Source: Flavobacteriales bacterium
Lineage (GTDB): Bacteria; Bacteroidota; Bacteroidia; Flavobacteriales_E; Vicingaceae
Assembly: GCA_029262875.1 (NCBI GenBank)
Contig: JAJCYO010000055.1
Span: 1 to 64,000 of the forward strand
DNA: 64,000 nucleotides
Reading direction: 5' to 3'
In this document: positions 1 through 10,474 of the stretch, in pieces
How positions within the stretch are numbered: the first letter of the stretch is position 1
How the letters are laid out: each line of letters starts with the position of its first letter
Translations under genes and position numbers: made by a program
The notes under the pieces: generated by a model
Told to the model about the DNA's origin: nothing
The model's database searches: none
What the model saw: only the letters and a program-made list of their open reading frames with translations

Positions 1-418
1 TTTTGCAACAGCATCAACTGTTAATGCTGGATTACCAATGTATGAATTTGATATGACAGGATTAGAGGTTGAATTGGGAAATCAGTCTGCGATGGATTCT
101 GCTTTAGCATTAATTAATGTAGTGCCAAACCCTTATTATGCCTATTCGTCTTACGAAGTAAACGCATTAGATAATAGAATTAAAATAACCAATTTGCCTG
201 CTGAATGTACTATCTCTATCTATAATGTAAATGGCACATTAATGAGGCGTTTCAAAAAAGCAGCCTCAAAAACGAGCTTGGATTGGGATTTAAATAACCA
301 CGTTAATATACCCGTTGCAAGTGGTGTATACTTAATACATGTTAAAGTTCCAGGTATTGGTGAACGAACACTCAAATGGTATGGAGTTATGAAACCTACT
401 GATTTAAATGGGTTTTAA
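1..418 (+). CDS. C-terminal fragment of a secreted T9SS-type protein (5' truncated by window edge)
   Basis: Frame is open from base 2 upstream of the listed ATG (FATASTVNAGLPMYEF...); the C-terminus NPYYAYSSYE...ISIYNVNGTLMRRF...GVYLIHV resembles a secretion/sorting-like beta domain. Confidence 0.7.
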   Translation, partial: FATASTVNAGLPMYEFDMTGLEVELGNQSAMDSALALINVVPNPYYAYSSYEVNALDNRIKITNLPAECTISIYNVNGTLMRRFKKAASKTSLDWDLNNHVNIPVASGVYLIHVKVPGIGERTLKWYGVMKPTDLNGF

Positions 419-423
419 TAACA

Positions 424-490
424 GTAGCTTGAAATATGAAAACAGAAGAAAGGTTTAGTTAGACATTCTACTCTTCTGTTTTCCAGCTAC
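424..490. other. Long imperfect inverted repeat / nested hairpin between T9SS genes
   Basis: GTAGCT (424-429) pairs with AGCTAC (485-490); inner GAAAACAGAAG (438-448) pairs with CTTCTGTTTTC (473-483). No strong T-tract follows. Confidence 0.6.
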
Positions 491-534
491 ATTATCTAAC
501 AAAAAATTTTAGTTAACCTTAATTTAATAAGATT

Positions 535-2355
535 ATGAAAACACGTATAAACTATTTATTAGTTCTTATCATGAGCTGTGCTACTTTAACTCAAATTAGT
601 GCTCAATCATTTGAATACTTAGACATAAATGATGTTAGGGCCAGAATTAATGTAAATGATTTTATTTTTAATGACCCTACCAATGGGTTGCCTTCTTATG
701 AGTACCCTAAAAATAGTGGGAAAAACACCGTCTTTGCTGCCAATTTAATGGTTCTTGGGTTAGACCTTAGTTCGCAGTTATATGGAATGGTTCCACAAAT
801 AAATAACAGCACAGATCTCTATGCTGGTCCAATAATGAATCCATCAGAGTATGCTACATCAGCTCAAATATGGGACAGGGTATGGAAAATTAATTGTTCC
901 ACGATTCAAACATTTAAGGATTGGTATCAAGCCGGTGTAGATGACGCAGCAAATGGCACAAGCACACAATTAAGCAATTTCCCAGGTTATGTCATTCCGC
1001 AATCGATATTAGATTGGCCTGCACATGGTGATGTTAGTAAAGGACAAGCCTTCATTATTGCCCCATTCTTTGATTATGATAGTGATGGCTTCTACAACCC
1101 CGCTTCAGGTGATTATCCATTAATCAAAGGAGATCAAGCTATCTTTTTTGTATATAATAATGAACGACCACTTTGGTCTATTGCTCCTAATAAAATGGAG
1201 GTTAGGGTAATGGCATATGCTTATGGCAATACGTTAGATTCTGCTTTAAATAGCACCACATTTCTTTCCTATGAAATAATTAACAGATCTACCATTACAT
1301 TAAATAACGTGTACATTGGCTTAGATACTGATCTTGATATAGGAGGTTCATCTGATGATTTTATAGGAAGTGATGTAGCGAGGTCTTCTTTTTATGGTTA
1401 CAATGGTGATTCATTTGATGCAGATGCAAATGGCATTTTAGGTTATGGAAATAATCTTGCCGCGCAGAGTATCGTCTTCTTAAATGGACCATTCTTAGAC
1501 AATGATGGAATTGACAACCCCCTTACTCCTATCATACAAGATGTATTAGATTCAAATGGCTCAGCTTATCCTTGCACCGGTATGGGGTTCGGAGATGGTA
1601 TTGTAGACAATGAAACATTTGGTCTCGAAAATTTTATGCAATATGATAATTTTGGAGGCCCGCAAGGCTTTCCTAGTTCTGGAGTTGATTTTTACAATTA
1701 CTTAAGAGGTGTCTGGAAAGATGGTAGTCAATTAGTTTATGGTGGGAATGGTCACTTTAGTGGTGGTGGAACTGTGCCAGCCAACTATATTTATTCTGGT
1801 AATTCAGACCCACTCTTCTATAGCACATCAGGGGTTACTGCTACTCCGTTATCATGGTCTGAAAGTGGAACAGGAAATCCTCCAGGAGATAGAAAAGGGA
1901 TTGGGTCCATGGGGCCATACACACTACAACCAGGAGCTGTTAATCGAATAGATTTTGCATTAGTTTCAGCGGTAGACTATACCGGAAGTGGACCTCAAGC
2001 TTCTCTTACAATAATGAATGAAAGAGTAGATTCTATCAGAAGCTATTTTTGTAATGGGTTAGTTTCTAACTGCGCATCTGGCCCTTTTACAACAGCAATA
2101 AAAACACATACACAAAATCAATCCAACATGGTAATCGCTCCAAACCCTTTTACCAATCAATTTAGTTTCAGCTATGAATTGGAAAATGAAAGTGCAACAC
2201 TTCTAATCTTTAATTTATTAGGTGAACAAATTATGAGTCAAACCATTACTCAGAAAACGACTACTCTCAATTTATCTCAACATCCAAACGGAGTTTATTT
2301 CGTTACGATAGTAGATGGAATTAATAGAGTAAGTAAGAAAGTTATTAAAAATTAA
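535..2355 (+). CDS. Secreted protein with T9SS type A C-terminal sorting domain
   Basis: Signal peptide (MKTRINYLLVLIMSCATLTQISAQ); C-terminal NPFTNQFSF...LLIFNLLGEQIMSQ...GVYFVTIVDGINRVSKKVIKN. Confidence 0.85.
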   Translation: MKTRINYLLVLIMSCATLTQISAQSFEYLDINDVRARINVNDFIFNDPTNGLPSYEYPKNSGKNTVFAANLMVLGLDLSSQLYGMVPQINNSTDLYAGPIMNPSEYATSAQIWDRVWKINCSTIQTFKDWYQAGVDDAANGTSTQLSNFPGYVIPQSILDWPAHGDVSKGQAFIIAPFFDYDSDGFYNPASGDYPLIKGDQAIFFVYNNERPLWSIAPNKMEVRVMAYAYGNTLDSALNSTTFLSYEIINRSTITLNNVYIGLDTDLDIGGSSDDFIGSDVARSSFYGYNGDSFDADANGILGYGNNLAAQSIVFLNGPFLDNDGIDNPLTPIIQDVLDSNGSAYPCTGMGFGDGIVDNETFGLENFMQYDNFGGPQGFPSSGVDFYNYLRGVWKDGSQLVYGGNGHFSGGGTVPANYIYSGNSDPLFYSTSGVTATPLSWSESGTGNPPGDRKGIGSMGPYTLQPGAVNRIDFALVSAVDYTGSGPQASLTIMNERVDSIRSYFCNGLVSNCASGPFTTAIKTHTQNQSNMVIAPNPFTNQFSFSYELENESATLLIFNLLGEQIMSQTITQKTTTLNLSQHPNGVYFVTIVDGINRVSKKVIKN

Positions 2356-2367
2356 ACTCTTTTTATT

Positions 2368-4467
2368 ATGAAAAATATAGCCTTATTAATTGGGTGTTTC
2401 TTAATAACGACACTAAACAGTTATAGCCAAAATAATGCACCAGTAGCTGTAAATGATACTATTTTTATAGCATATAACGATTCTACTCCTATCCAACAAA
2501 CATCTAACGGAACACCAACACTCCCATTTATTGATGATGATTCTGATCCAGATGGAAATTCAATTTATATAGATTCCGCTTTTTATAGTGGGTTAGGAAA
2601 TTTTGATGATACATTGATCACAATAAGCCCTACATTTTTCTTATGGAAATTAGGCTACAAACCACCTATAAATTATATCGGAATTGATAGTATAATGTAT
2701 ATTGTAAAAGATGACGGTATTCCCGTTATGTACGATACCGCCACCATTTACCTTTTTGTAAAACATCAAGAATTTCAACAATTGGATTTAAATAATATTA
2801 ATGCTCGTTTAGGGCTAAATCAACTATTTCATAATCCTGACAACTCTATTTCAGCCTTTGAAGTACCTAAGGGAACTAACCAGCACACCATGTTTGCTGC
2901 TAATTTATGGATAGCTGGAAAAAATCAAGATTCCGTTTATTTAGATGCTGTAACATTTGGTTCAAATAACCCATCAACTCTTACTCAGTTTATATCACGT
3001 AGTGGACCTATTATGGACTCCATTTATTACAAGCAATATGATTATAAATGGGATAGGTTATGGAAAATAACCAACCTCGAAATTATTTTTCATCAAAACA
3101 ATTGGATGAACGTTGGCTATCAACCCATAGAAGTAATTGCCAATTGGCCTGCTCATGGGGACAGTAGTAAAGGACAAGCTTTTTACTTAGCCCCATTTAT
3201 AGATAACAATAATGATGGTATTTACAATCCTTTAGATGGTGATTATCCAAAAATAAAAGGGCAACAAGCTATTTATTTTATTTATCACGATGTCAATTTT
3301 AGCTCTGGTTACTCAGGTGGCCCTGTACTTAATAGCGAAACGCACTATATGGCTTATGCTTACAATTGTCCTTCCGATTCTGCCATTAACAACACTATTT
3401 TTTTAGATTATACTATATACAATCGTTCTAATTTAACGTACGATAGCACTTATATTGGTATGTGGACAGATTTTGATATTGGCAGTTTTTCTGATGACTT
3501 TGTAGGCTGTGATGTAGCGAGAAGTACTTTTTATGGTTACAATGCTGATAATTTTGACGAAGATGCAAATGGAACACTCGGTTATCAAGCCTATCCTCCA
3601 GCACAAGGCGTAACTTTTTTGCAAGGAGCAAAACAAGATGATGATGGAATAGATAATAGTTATGGGATTGCACCAAATGAAACCATTAATGGTTTTGGTT
3701 TTGGAGATGGAACTCCTGATAATGAACATTGGGGCATGGAAGGATTTATGACTTACAGTGGCCCTGCACAACATATCGGTGATGGAGATCCGATATCAAA
3801 TATAGACTATCATAATTATTTACATGGAAAATGGAGAGATGGAAGTCAAATGGTTTATGGTGCAAATGGACACTTCTCAAGCGGTGGAACCATCCCTACA
3901 AAATATTTGTATCCAGGCGTTTCAGACCCTCTTTTTTATGGGACGGGTGGAGTAGCTGCAACCCCAACAAATTGGTCCGAGATGAATTCTTTAAGTCCAG
4001 CTGGTGATAGACGAGGGTTAGGCTCAACGGGTCCTTTTACTTTTGAGTCTGACAGCAGTATTTCCATAACATTAGCCTTTGTTTTTGGTAGAAATTATCA
4101 AACTACAGGTTCCCAAGCAGGTGTTGTAGTGATGCAAGAAAGGGTTGATTCTATTAGAAGTTATTATGCTACTGATTTTGTTTCTGTTTGTGGTGGCGCT
4201 TTAAGTGTTTCCGAAAATGAAAATAATCCTGAATCCACATTAACTGTTTATCCTAATCCATTTAATAATGAGTTAACTATTAATTATGAATCGGAAAATA
4301 ATGCCACAACACTAACTATTTACAATTTAATTGGTAAACAAATTATGAGTCAACACATTACTCAAAAAACAACTGTTCTCAATTTATCGTCACAACCAAA
4401 TGGGATTTATTTTGTTACCGTTACTGATGGCGTTAATAGAGTAAGTAAGAAAATTATTAAGCAATAG
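2368..4467 (+). CDS. Secreted T9SS protein, paralogue of the preceding gene with an additional N-terminal cadherin/Ig-like region
   Basis: Signal peptide; N-terminal APVAVNDTIFI...DDDSDPDGNSIYID; core and C-terminus align with the 535..2355 product. Confidence 0.85.
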   Translation: MKNIALLIGCFLITTLNSYSQNNAPVAVNDTIFIAYNDSTPIQQTSNGTPTLPFIDDDSDPDGNSIYIDSAFYSGLGNFDDTLITISPTFFLWKLGYKPPINYIGIDSIMYIVKDDGIPVMYDTATIYLFVKHQEFQQLDLNNINARLGLNQLFHNPDNSISAFEVPKGTNQHTMFAANLWIAGKNQDSVYLDAVTFGSNNPSTLTQFISRSGPIMDSIYYKQYDYKWDRLWKITNLEIIFHQNNWMNVGYQPIEVIANWPAHGDSSKGQAFYLAPFIDNNNDGIYNPLDGDYPKIKGQQAIYFIYHDVNFSSGYSGGPVLNSETHYMAYAYNCPSDSAINNTIFLDYTIYNRSNLTYDSTYIGMWTDFDIGSFSDDFVGCDVARSTFYGYNADNFDEDANGTLGYQAYPPAQGVTFLQGAKQDDDGIDNSYGIAPNETINGFGFGDGTPDNEHWGMEGFMTYSGPAQHIGDGDPISNIDYHNYLHGKWRDGSQMVYGANGHFSSGGTIPTKYLYPGVSDPLFYGTGGVAATPTNWSEMNSLSPAGDRRGLGSTGPFTFESDSSISITLAFVFGRNYQTTGSQAGVVVMQERVDSIRSYYATDFVSVCGGALSVSENENNPESTLTVYPNPFNNELTINYESENNATTLTIYNLIGKQIMSQHITQKTTVLNLSSQPNGIYFVTVTDGVNRVSKKIIKQ

Positions 4468-7400
4468 CTTTTTTAGCGAATACCCTCATCTTCAATTTTT
4501 CCGCCAGTAAGAATAAAACTGGTACAACGATTAATGTTAAGAATGTTGCCACAAATAAGCCATAAATAATAGTCCACGCCAATGGCCCCCAGAAGATAAC
4601 ATTATCTCCGCCAAAATAAATATGAGGATTAAACTCACTAAATAATGTGAAAAAGTTAATGTTTAACCCTGTTGCTAATGGAAGTAAGCCTAAAATTGTG
4701 GTTATTGCAGTCAACAGTACTGGTCGCAAACGTGCTTTTCCTGAAACTACAATTGTTTCAACCAACGAATCTTTGTCAATCATTTCCTTCTTTCCTAAGC
4801 CTAACTTGATTTTTTTTCTATTAATTAACAGCTGTGTGTAATCGAGTAATACCACCCCATTATTTACTACAATCCCAGCTAAGGAAATTATCCCCATCAT
4901 TGTCATCATTATAACGAAGGGAGATCCTGTAATAATTAACCCACCAAACACTCCGATTAAACTCAAGAATACAGCCAACATAATAATCGCTGGTTTAGAG
5001 ATAGAGTTGAATTGAAAGATTAGGATTAAAAAGATTAAACTAAGGCCTGTTCCAAATGCTCCCATTAAAAAAGCCATTTGTTTATTTTGTTCTTCAATTT
5101 GTCCTGTATAATCAATATTTACTCCATTCGGCTTTTCCGTAAAATTTTCCATTTCTTTTTGAACTTCTGCAACAATTGCTCCCGCATCAGTAAATCCAGG
5201 ACTTAAAGCAGAATAAACCGTAACCACTCGTTTTAAACTTTTATGCTTTATTGCACTAAACCCAGAACTGTTTTTTTGCATTGTAACAGCAGAAATCGGC
5301 ACTTCCTTAATCTGTCCATTTGAAGGGTCTCTAAATGTAATTTTTTGATCAAATAATGCGCTTGTATTGTATTTGTTTTCTTCGTTAAAACGCATATATA
5401 TGTCATAATCCTCTCCATCTTCTTTATAGATTCCTGCTTTTGCTCCAAAAATAGAATTACGTAATTGTTGTCCTACTTGCCCCGCATTTACACCCAATTC
5501 TCCAGCTTTTTTTCTATCCACTTTAACACTCATTCCTGGTTTAGACTTATTTACATCAATCTTCAATTCATCAATTCCTTGAATGTTTTTTGTATTGATA
5601 AAATCTTTCATTTTTTCTGCAGTAGCTATAAGTTCTCCATAGTCTTTCCCTTCTAACTCAATGTTTATAGGATAGCCAGCAGGAGGTCCTGCAGCATCTT
5701 TCTCAACAGAAATGGCAACACCCGGATAAATATCTTTCAGAGCTTCTTGCACCAATTTCTGAAGGTCTTTACTGTCTTCCCCCCTTCTAAACTTATACTC
5801 TCTCATTGAAGCAGTAACCTTTCCTCTATGTGGCATATCCGCTGTCGACCCTCCATCCGTTTGGGGGTTTCCAGCTCCCGCCCCAACCTGAGATACAGCA
5901 CTTTCTACCAAGAAATTATGATCCCCATCCATGTAAGCTGGATTGTTTAAAACGGTGTAAACACGTTGTTCTATTTCTTTTGTAATCGCATTCGTCTTTT
6001 CAATGTCCGTTCCTTGCGGATACTCTATGTAAACTATAATTTGGTTAGGCGTATTGTCTGGAAAGAATTCAATTTTAGTTCGTTGTGTTGCAACAGAACC
6101 ACCAAACCCCATAAAAGTAAAAATCAAAAATAACCCAGTTCCAAAACTTACCAAGTATGGTCTCCATCCTTTTAAAGCTCCACGTAACAGTTTTTCATAT
6201 GTTCTTTCCCAACTTGTCAATATTCTTGTCTGAAAAAAGTTTACCATTCTACGTAAACCTAATCGGTAAATCCATAGCATCACAGCCGTAACTACCATTA
6301 TACTTCCTAAAGAACGATATGTACTCCCCGAAAATAAAATTAACAACCCGATTCCTCCAACTATAGATGTGAGAATAATGATTCGTTTTAACGGCATCTC
6401 CTTATCTTCAGTATTCATAAATTGAGATACTAAAACCGAATTAAAAAATATTGCTACAATCAAGGATGAACTTAGCACCACCGAAAGTGTTACGGGGAAA
6501 TATATCATAAACTCTCCCATTACTCCCGGCCACATCCCCAAAGGAATAAATGCAGCTACTGTTGTTGCCGTAGAAATAATAATAGGAAACGCAATTTCAG
6601 ATATTCCTTGTTTGGCCGCTTTTATTCTGCTCAACCCTTCTTCGTCCATTAAACGATACACGTTCTCTACTACCACAATTCCATTATCAACTAACATCCC
6701 GAGTCCCATGATGAGCCCGAATAGGATCATCGTATTCATGGTGTAGCCCAACATTTCCAACACCATTAAAGACATTAACATTGACATCGGAATAGCAAAC
6801 CCAACAAATAGTGCATTTTTAAACCCTAAAAAGAACATCAAAACCCCTACCACTAAGATTATTCCGAAAATAATGTTATTCACCAAATCATCCACCTGTC
6901 CTATCGTCTTAGAAGATTGGTCATTGGTAGTTGTTATCTTTAAATCCGTAGGGAATACCTCCTTTTTTGCAGTAGCAACAATAACTTCAATTTTTTCAGC
7001 TGCAGCAACCATGTTTTTTCCAGAACGCTTTTTTACATCTAACATCACTGAACTATGACCAAATTCTCGAGCATAAGTCGTTCTTTCTTTCGCTTTAAAT
7101 GTAACTGTAGCAACATCTCTTAAATAAATAGAGTTCCCATTTTCAGCTTTCACAACAAAACTTTCCAGCTCTTTTGGATCTTCAATTTCTCCCAAAATAC
7201 TTATGGTACGTCTTTGTCCACTTGCAATTAAATTGCCTGCAGAAATATTGACATTTCCTCCATTTATTGCATTCCTAATATCATCAAAACTAACTTTAGA
7301 TGCCATCATCTTGTAAATGTCAACCGCTATCTCTACTTCTTTTTCCTGAACCCCACGAATATCCACTTGCTTTATTTCTGACAAATCTTCAATTTCATCT

Positions 7401-7930
7401 TCTAAATATTCTCCAAACTCTTTTAGTTTTGCTATTGGATAATCACCAGAAATATTAATATTTAGAATCGGCATTTGTTCGGACATACTTAAGTCAAACA
7501 CATTAGGTTCTACTTTAGCACCATTAAATGTTGGCCAATCCTCACTTGCCGTTTCCGTGTCTATTTCATCTTTAACTTTCTGTTTCGCCTTATCTACAGT
7601 AATGTTTTCATCAAACTCAACCACCACCATAGAATAGTCTTCTTGTGATGTGGATGTTATTTTGACCACATTACTTACCGTTTTAACTTTATCCTCTATT
7701 GGTTCTGTTATCAGTTTTTCAATATCCTCGGCAGTATTTCCTGGGTAAATTGAGCTGATATATATTTTAGTTTCTTTTATCTCAGGAAAATTTTCCCGAG
7801 GCATACTAAAGTAGGCTCCAACACCCATAAATAGTATAATAATCATCGCCACATAAATAGTGGTTTTATTATTTATTGCCCATGAGGATAAACCAAACTC
7901 CTTATCTACTTTTTGCTGTTCCTTAGTCAT
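4457..7930 (-). CDS. Efflux RND transporter permease subunit (AcrB/HAE1-like)
   Basis: 1157 aa, RND architecture: MPRENFPEI...YPGNTAEDIE, GLIMGLGMLVDNGIVVVENVYR, ARLRPVLLTAITTILGLLPLA; operon with MFP and TolC genes. Confidence 0.93.
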   Translation of the reverse strand: MTKEQQKVDKEFGLSSWAINNKTTIYVAMIIILFMGVGAYFSMPRENFPEIKETKIYISSIYPGNTAEDIEKLITEPIEDKVKTVSNVVKITSTSQEDYSMVVVEFDENITVDKAKQKVKDEIDTETASEDWPTFNGAKVEPNVFDLSMSEQMPILNINISGDYPIAKLKEFGEYLEDEIEDLSEIKQVDIRGVQEKEVEIAVDIYKMMASKVSFDDIRNAINGGNVNISAGNLIASGQRRTISILGEIEDPKELESFVVKAENGNSIYLRDVATVTFKAKERTTYAREFGHSSVMLDVKKRSGKNMVAAAEKIEVIVATAKKEVFPTDLKITTTNDQSSKTIGQVDDLVNNIIFGIILVVGVLMFFLGFKNALFVGFAIPMSMLMSLMVLEMLGYTMNTMILFGLIMGLGMLVDNGIVVVENVYRLMDEEGLSRIKAAKQGISEIAFPIIISTATTVAAFIPLGMWPGVMGEFMIYFPVTLSVVLSSSLIVAIFFNSVLVSQFMNTEDKEMPLKRIIILTSIVGGIGLLILFSGSTYRSLGSIMVVTAVMLWIYRLGLRRMVNFFQTRILTSWERTYEKLLRGALKGWRPYLVSFGTGLFLIFTFMGFGGSVATQRTKIEFFPDNTPNQIIVYIEYPQGTDIEKTNAITKEIEQRVYTVLNNPAYMDGDHNFLVESAVSQVGAGAGNPQTDGGSTADMPHRGKVTASMREYKFRRGEDSKDLQKLVQEALKDIYPGVAISVEKDAAGPPAGYPINIELEGKDYGELIATAEKMKDFINTKNIQGIDELKIDVNKSKPGMSVKVDRKKAGELGVNAGQVGQQLRNSIFGAKAGIYKEDGEDYDIYMRFNEENKYNTSALFDQKITFRDPSNGQIKEVPISAVTMQKNSSGFSAIKHKSLKRVVTVYSALSPGFTDAGAIVAEVQKEMENFTEKPNGVNIDYTGQIEEQNKQMAFLMGAFGTGLSLIFLILIFQFNSISKPAIIMLAVFLSLIGVFGGLIITGSPFVIMMTMMGIISLAGIVVNNGVVLLDYTQLLINRKKIKLGLGKKEMIDKDSLVETIVVSGKARLRPVLLTAITTILGLLPLATGLNINFFTLFSEFNPHIYFGGDNVIFWGPLAWTIIYGLFVATFLTLIVVPVLFLLAEKLKMRVFAKKAIA

Positions 7931-7932
7931 CT

Positions 7933-9129
7933 TTACCTATTTTGGTTTAATACTTTTACCTCTTGTCCATCCTTAATGCTACGAGCTCCTTCTAAAATAA
8001 TTTCCGCTCCATTTTTAATTCCTTCCAATACCTCAATATGGTCTCCTTCTGTTTTTCCCGTTTCAATAATTATCTTTTGAGCAATTCCCAAATTATTTAT
8101 TTTGTTTTTAATCACATAAATATATTGTTGTCCCATTGCATTTTCAGAAATAATACTTTGCGGAATTAATAATGCTTTTTCATTCGTATAATCGTTAATC
8201 CTAATCTTTGCCGTCAAATTTGGTTTTATCATTTTGCTCTCATTGAGCACAGGCACCTCTATTTTAAAGGTCCTGTTGGCAGGGTTAATGTAATTCCCCA
8301 CCTGACTAATTTTTGTGTGAATGACCTCGCCTAAAACAGGTAAGGCTACTTCTACATCCTTATCTTTTGTAACAGTAGTTATATGTCGTTCAGGAACATC
8401 TGTTTCTATAAACATATCACTAAGGTTAACAATTCGAATCAATTGGGATACTCCAGGACTCACCATGTTTCCTTGTTCTGTAATCACCTCATCTATTGTT
8501 CCAGAAAAAGGAGCTTTTACAATCGTTTTAGCTATTTGCTCTTGCATTTGGCTAACCATTTTTGCTTGAGCTTCATAATTTGTTTTTGCCTGAAGGTATT
8601 GTATTTCACTTCCTATTTTTTGTTTCCATAAACGCTCCTGCCTATCATAAGTCGTTTTGGCCAAATCTGCTTGTATCTGAATTTGAGACAGCTGTTGTGA
8701 TAACCCTCCATCATCAATCTTCGCCAATGTCTCTCCCTTACTTACATGCTGACCTTCCTTTACATAAACGGTAGTCAGTATTCCTGCATACTCTGGATAG
8801 ATAACCAATAAGCTTTTGGTGCTAACATTCCCTTGTAGTTCTATATAGTGGTTAAAAACCTCTTCTTTCGTTGTAAAAGAAGAAATTAATGCAATTTTCT
8901 TATTGGTATCTAACTCCGCAATCTTATCATCTAATTGCTTTATCTGCTCCGCATATAAAGTCTGTTTGCTCACAATTTCCGTCCTCTTTTCTCTAATTTC
9001 TATTAAGTTTCCACCTGTAATTATTTCTTCTATGGATTTTTCTTTATTCCCTCCACAGGCAACAAGCAATATTGTTGCTACTATTAATGTTAATCCTCTT
9101 TTCATTTTATATTGAGTTGTAATGTTCAT
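7933..9129 (-). CDS. Efflux RND transporter periplasmic adaptor subunit (membrane fusion protein, lipoprotein)
   Basis: Lipobox LLVACGG; YPEYAGILTTVYVKEGQHVSKGETLAKID; IVKAPFSGTIDEV. Confidence 0.92.
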   Translation of the reverse strand: MNITTQYKMKRGLTLIVATILLVACGGNKEKSIEEIITGGNLIEIREKRTEIVSKQTLYAEQIKQLDDKIAELDTNKKIALISSFTTKEEVFNHYIELQGNVSTKSLLVIYPEYAGILTTVYVKEGQHVSKGETLAKIDDGGLSQQLSQIQIQADLAKTTYDRQERLWKQKIGSEIQYLQAKTNYEAQAKMVSQMQEQIAKTIVKAPFSGTIDEVITEQGNMVSPGVSQLIRIVNLSDMFIETDVPERHITTVTKDKDVEVALPVLGEVIHTKISQVGNYINPANRTFKIEVPVLNESKMIKPNLTAKIRINDYTNEKALLIPQSIISENAMGQQYIYVIKNKINNLGIAQKIIIETGKTEGDHIEVLEGIKNGAEIILEGARSIKDGQEVKVLNQNR

Positions 9130-9131
9130 AT

Positions 9132-10472
9132 TTACTTACCGTATGATTTTTGAACTTCTGATTTTGCTTTTAATAATTCTAATAATGATCTAATGTAGCC
9201 TCCTTCAGAAGTCAAATATTGATTCTGTGTTTGTGATAATTCCAAACTAGTGGCAACACCTTCTTTGTACTTTTTGATCGTTTTATCATATATCTTTTTG
9301 GCAAGAGCCATGTTTTCTTTTTGGTTGAGGTATGTTTCATAATTCGTTTGATAATTTGATTTGGCCAATTGTGATTGGTAAACCAACCCCTGTTCAACTT
9401 CTTTTGCTGTGATCATAGATTTGTCCAATTCAATTTTCGCTTGACTCATTTTAGCTAAACGAGAACCACTGGTTAAAATAGGGAGGTTCAATGAAGCGCC
9501 TATAATTGTAGTTGGGTACCATCGTCCCCCACTAAAAGCATCAAAATCATTATTCATGTTTTGTTGCTGGTGACTTAAAAACACATTTAATGAAGGCATA
9601 AAAGAATATTTTTCTTTCCTAACATTCAATTTCATTAACCTAACATTTGTTTCCACCAGGCTATAATCAATATGATTTGAAACATTAAACTCCTCTTCAT
9701 TTGCAACCAAATTGGTTTCACCTATAAAAACATCTAAATCTTCTGTTAATGTGATTGTATTAGCAATGTCTATCCCCATTTGAAGTTTTAAGAGTTTTCT
9801 TGCAAAATCTATTTGTCCAGCTGCTATTCCCACAGACGTTTTCAACTCATTCGCAGTAAGCGTTAGTTGATCAACGCTCTGCTCATCAATTAATCCTTCT
9901 GCATACAAAGCTTGTGTTTCTTTTAATATTGTTTCCACAGCTGTTAACGATTTTGTCAAAACAGCAGTATTTTCTTCAGCAATCAATACTGTAAAATAAG
10001 CCTGATTGACTTCTTCTTTTAATTCTATTTCTGTCTTTACCTGATTGCTAATTGATAGGTTTTTATACGTTTTAGCAGCTTGTAAGCCAACAATATATGA
10101 GCCATCGAAAATAAGTTGAGTTGCACTTATTCCCACCGTATTATTATATTCTACCCCAAATTGAAGCTCTGTTAATTCACCTTCTGGAGCATTCGGATTA
10201 AAAGAATTTGCTGGTGCCAAACTTATAGGGATATCTATATATTTCTGTAGTTTCCCTTCAGCATTAACCTGAGGTAACCCTATTGCTGTTGTCTCCCAAA
10301 CTTTCTTTTTCGCAATATCTATGTCAAGGATTGCCTTCTTATTTTTGTAGTTGTTTTTTACAGCATAATCCTGAGCTTCTTTTAAATTAAAGCTTAGAGC
10401 TTCACTATTTTCCTGAGCAAACGAAAAGTTCGAAACAAAAACTAACCCTACTATTAAAATTTTCTTTATCAT
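9132..10472 (-). CDS. TolC family outer membrane protein
   Basis: Signal peptide; coiled-coil TolC-like repeats; operon position with RND and MFP genes. Confidence 0.9.
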   Translation of the reverse strand: MIKKILIVGLVFVSNFSFAQENSEALSFNLKEAQDYAVKNNYKNKKAILDIDIAKKKVWETTAIGLPQVNAEGKLQKYIDIPISLAPANSFNPNAPEGELTELQFGVEYNNTVGISATQLIFDGSYIVGLQAAKTYKNLSISNQVKTEIELKEEVNQAYFTVLIAEENTAVLTKSLTAVETILKETQALYAEGLIDEQSVDQLTLTANELKTSVGIAAGQIDFARKLLKLQMGIDIANTITLTEDLDVFIGETNLVANEEEFNVSNHIDYSLVETNVRLMKLNVRKEKYSFMPSLNVFLSHQQQNMNNDFDAFSGGRWYPTTIIGASLNLPILTSGSRLAKMSQAKIELDKSMITAKEVEQGLVYQSQLAKSNYQTNYETYLNQKENMALAKKIYDKTIKKYKEGVATSLELSQTQNQYLTSEGGYIRSLLELLKAKSEVQKSYGK

Positions 10473-10474
10473 AA

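Noticed and set aside
3428-3774. Two antisense ORFs (82 and 113 aa) inside the second T9SS gene
   Set aside because: They lie wholly within a well-supported coding gene on the other strand and show no family motif or start context.
8321-9115. Plus-strand ORFs opposite the MFP gene
   Set aside because: Frame shadows of a clear efflux adaptor gene; low-complexity translations.
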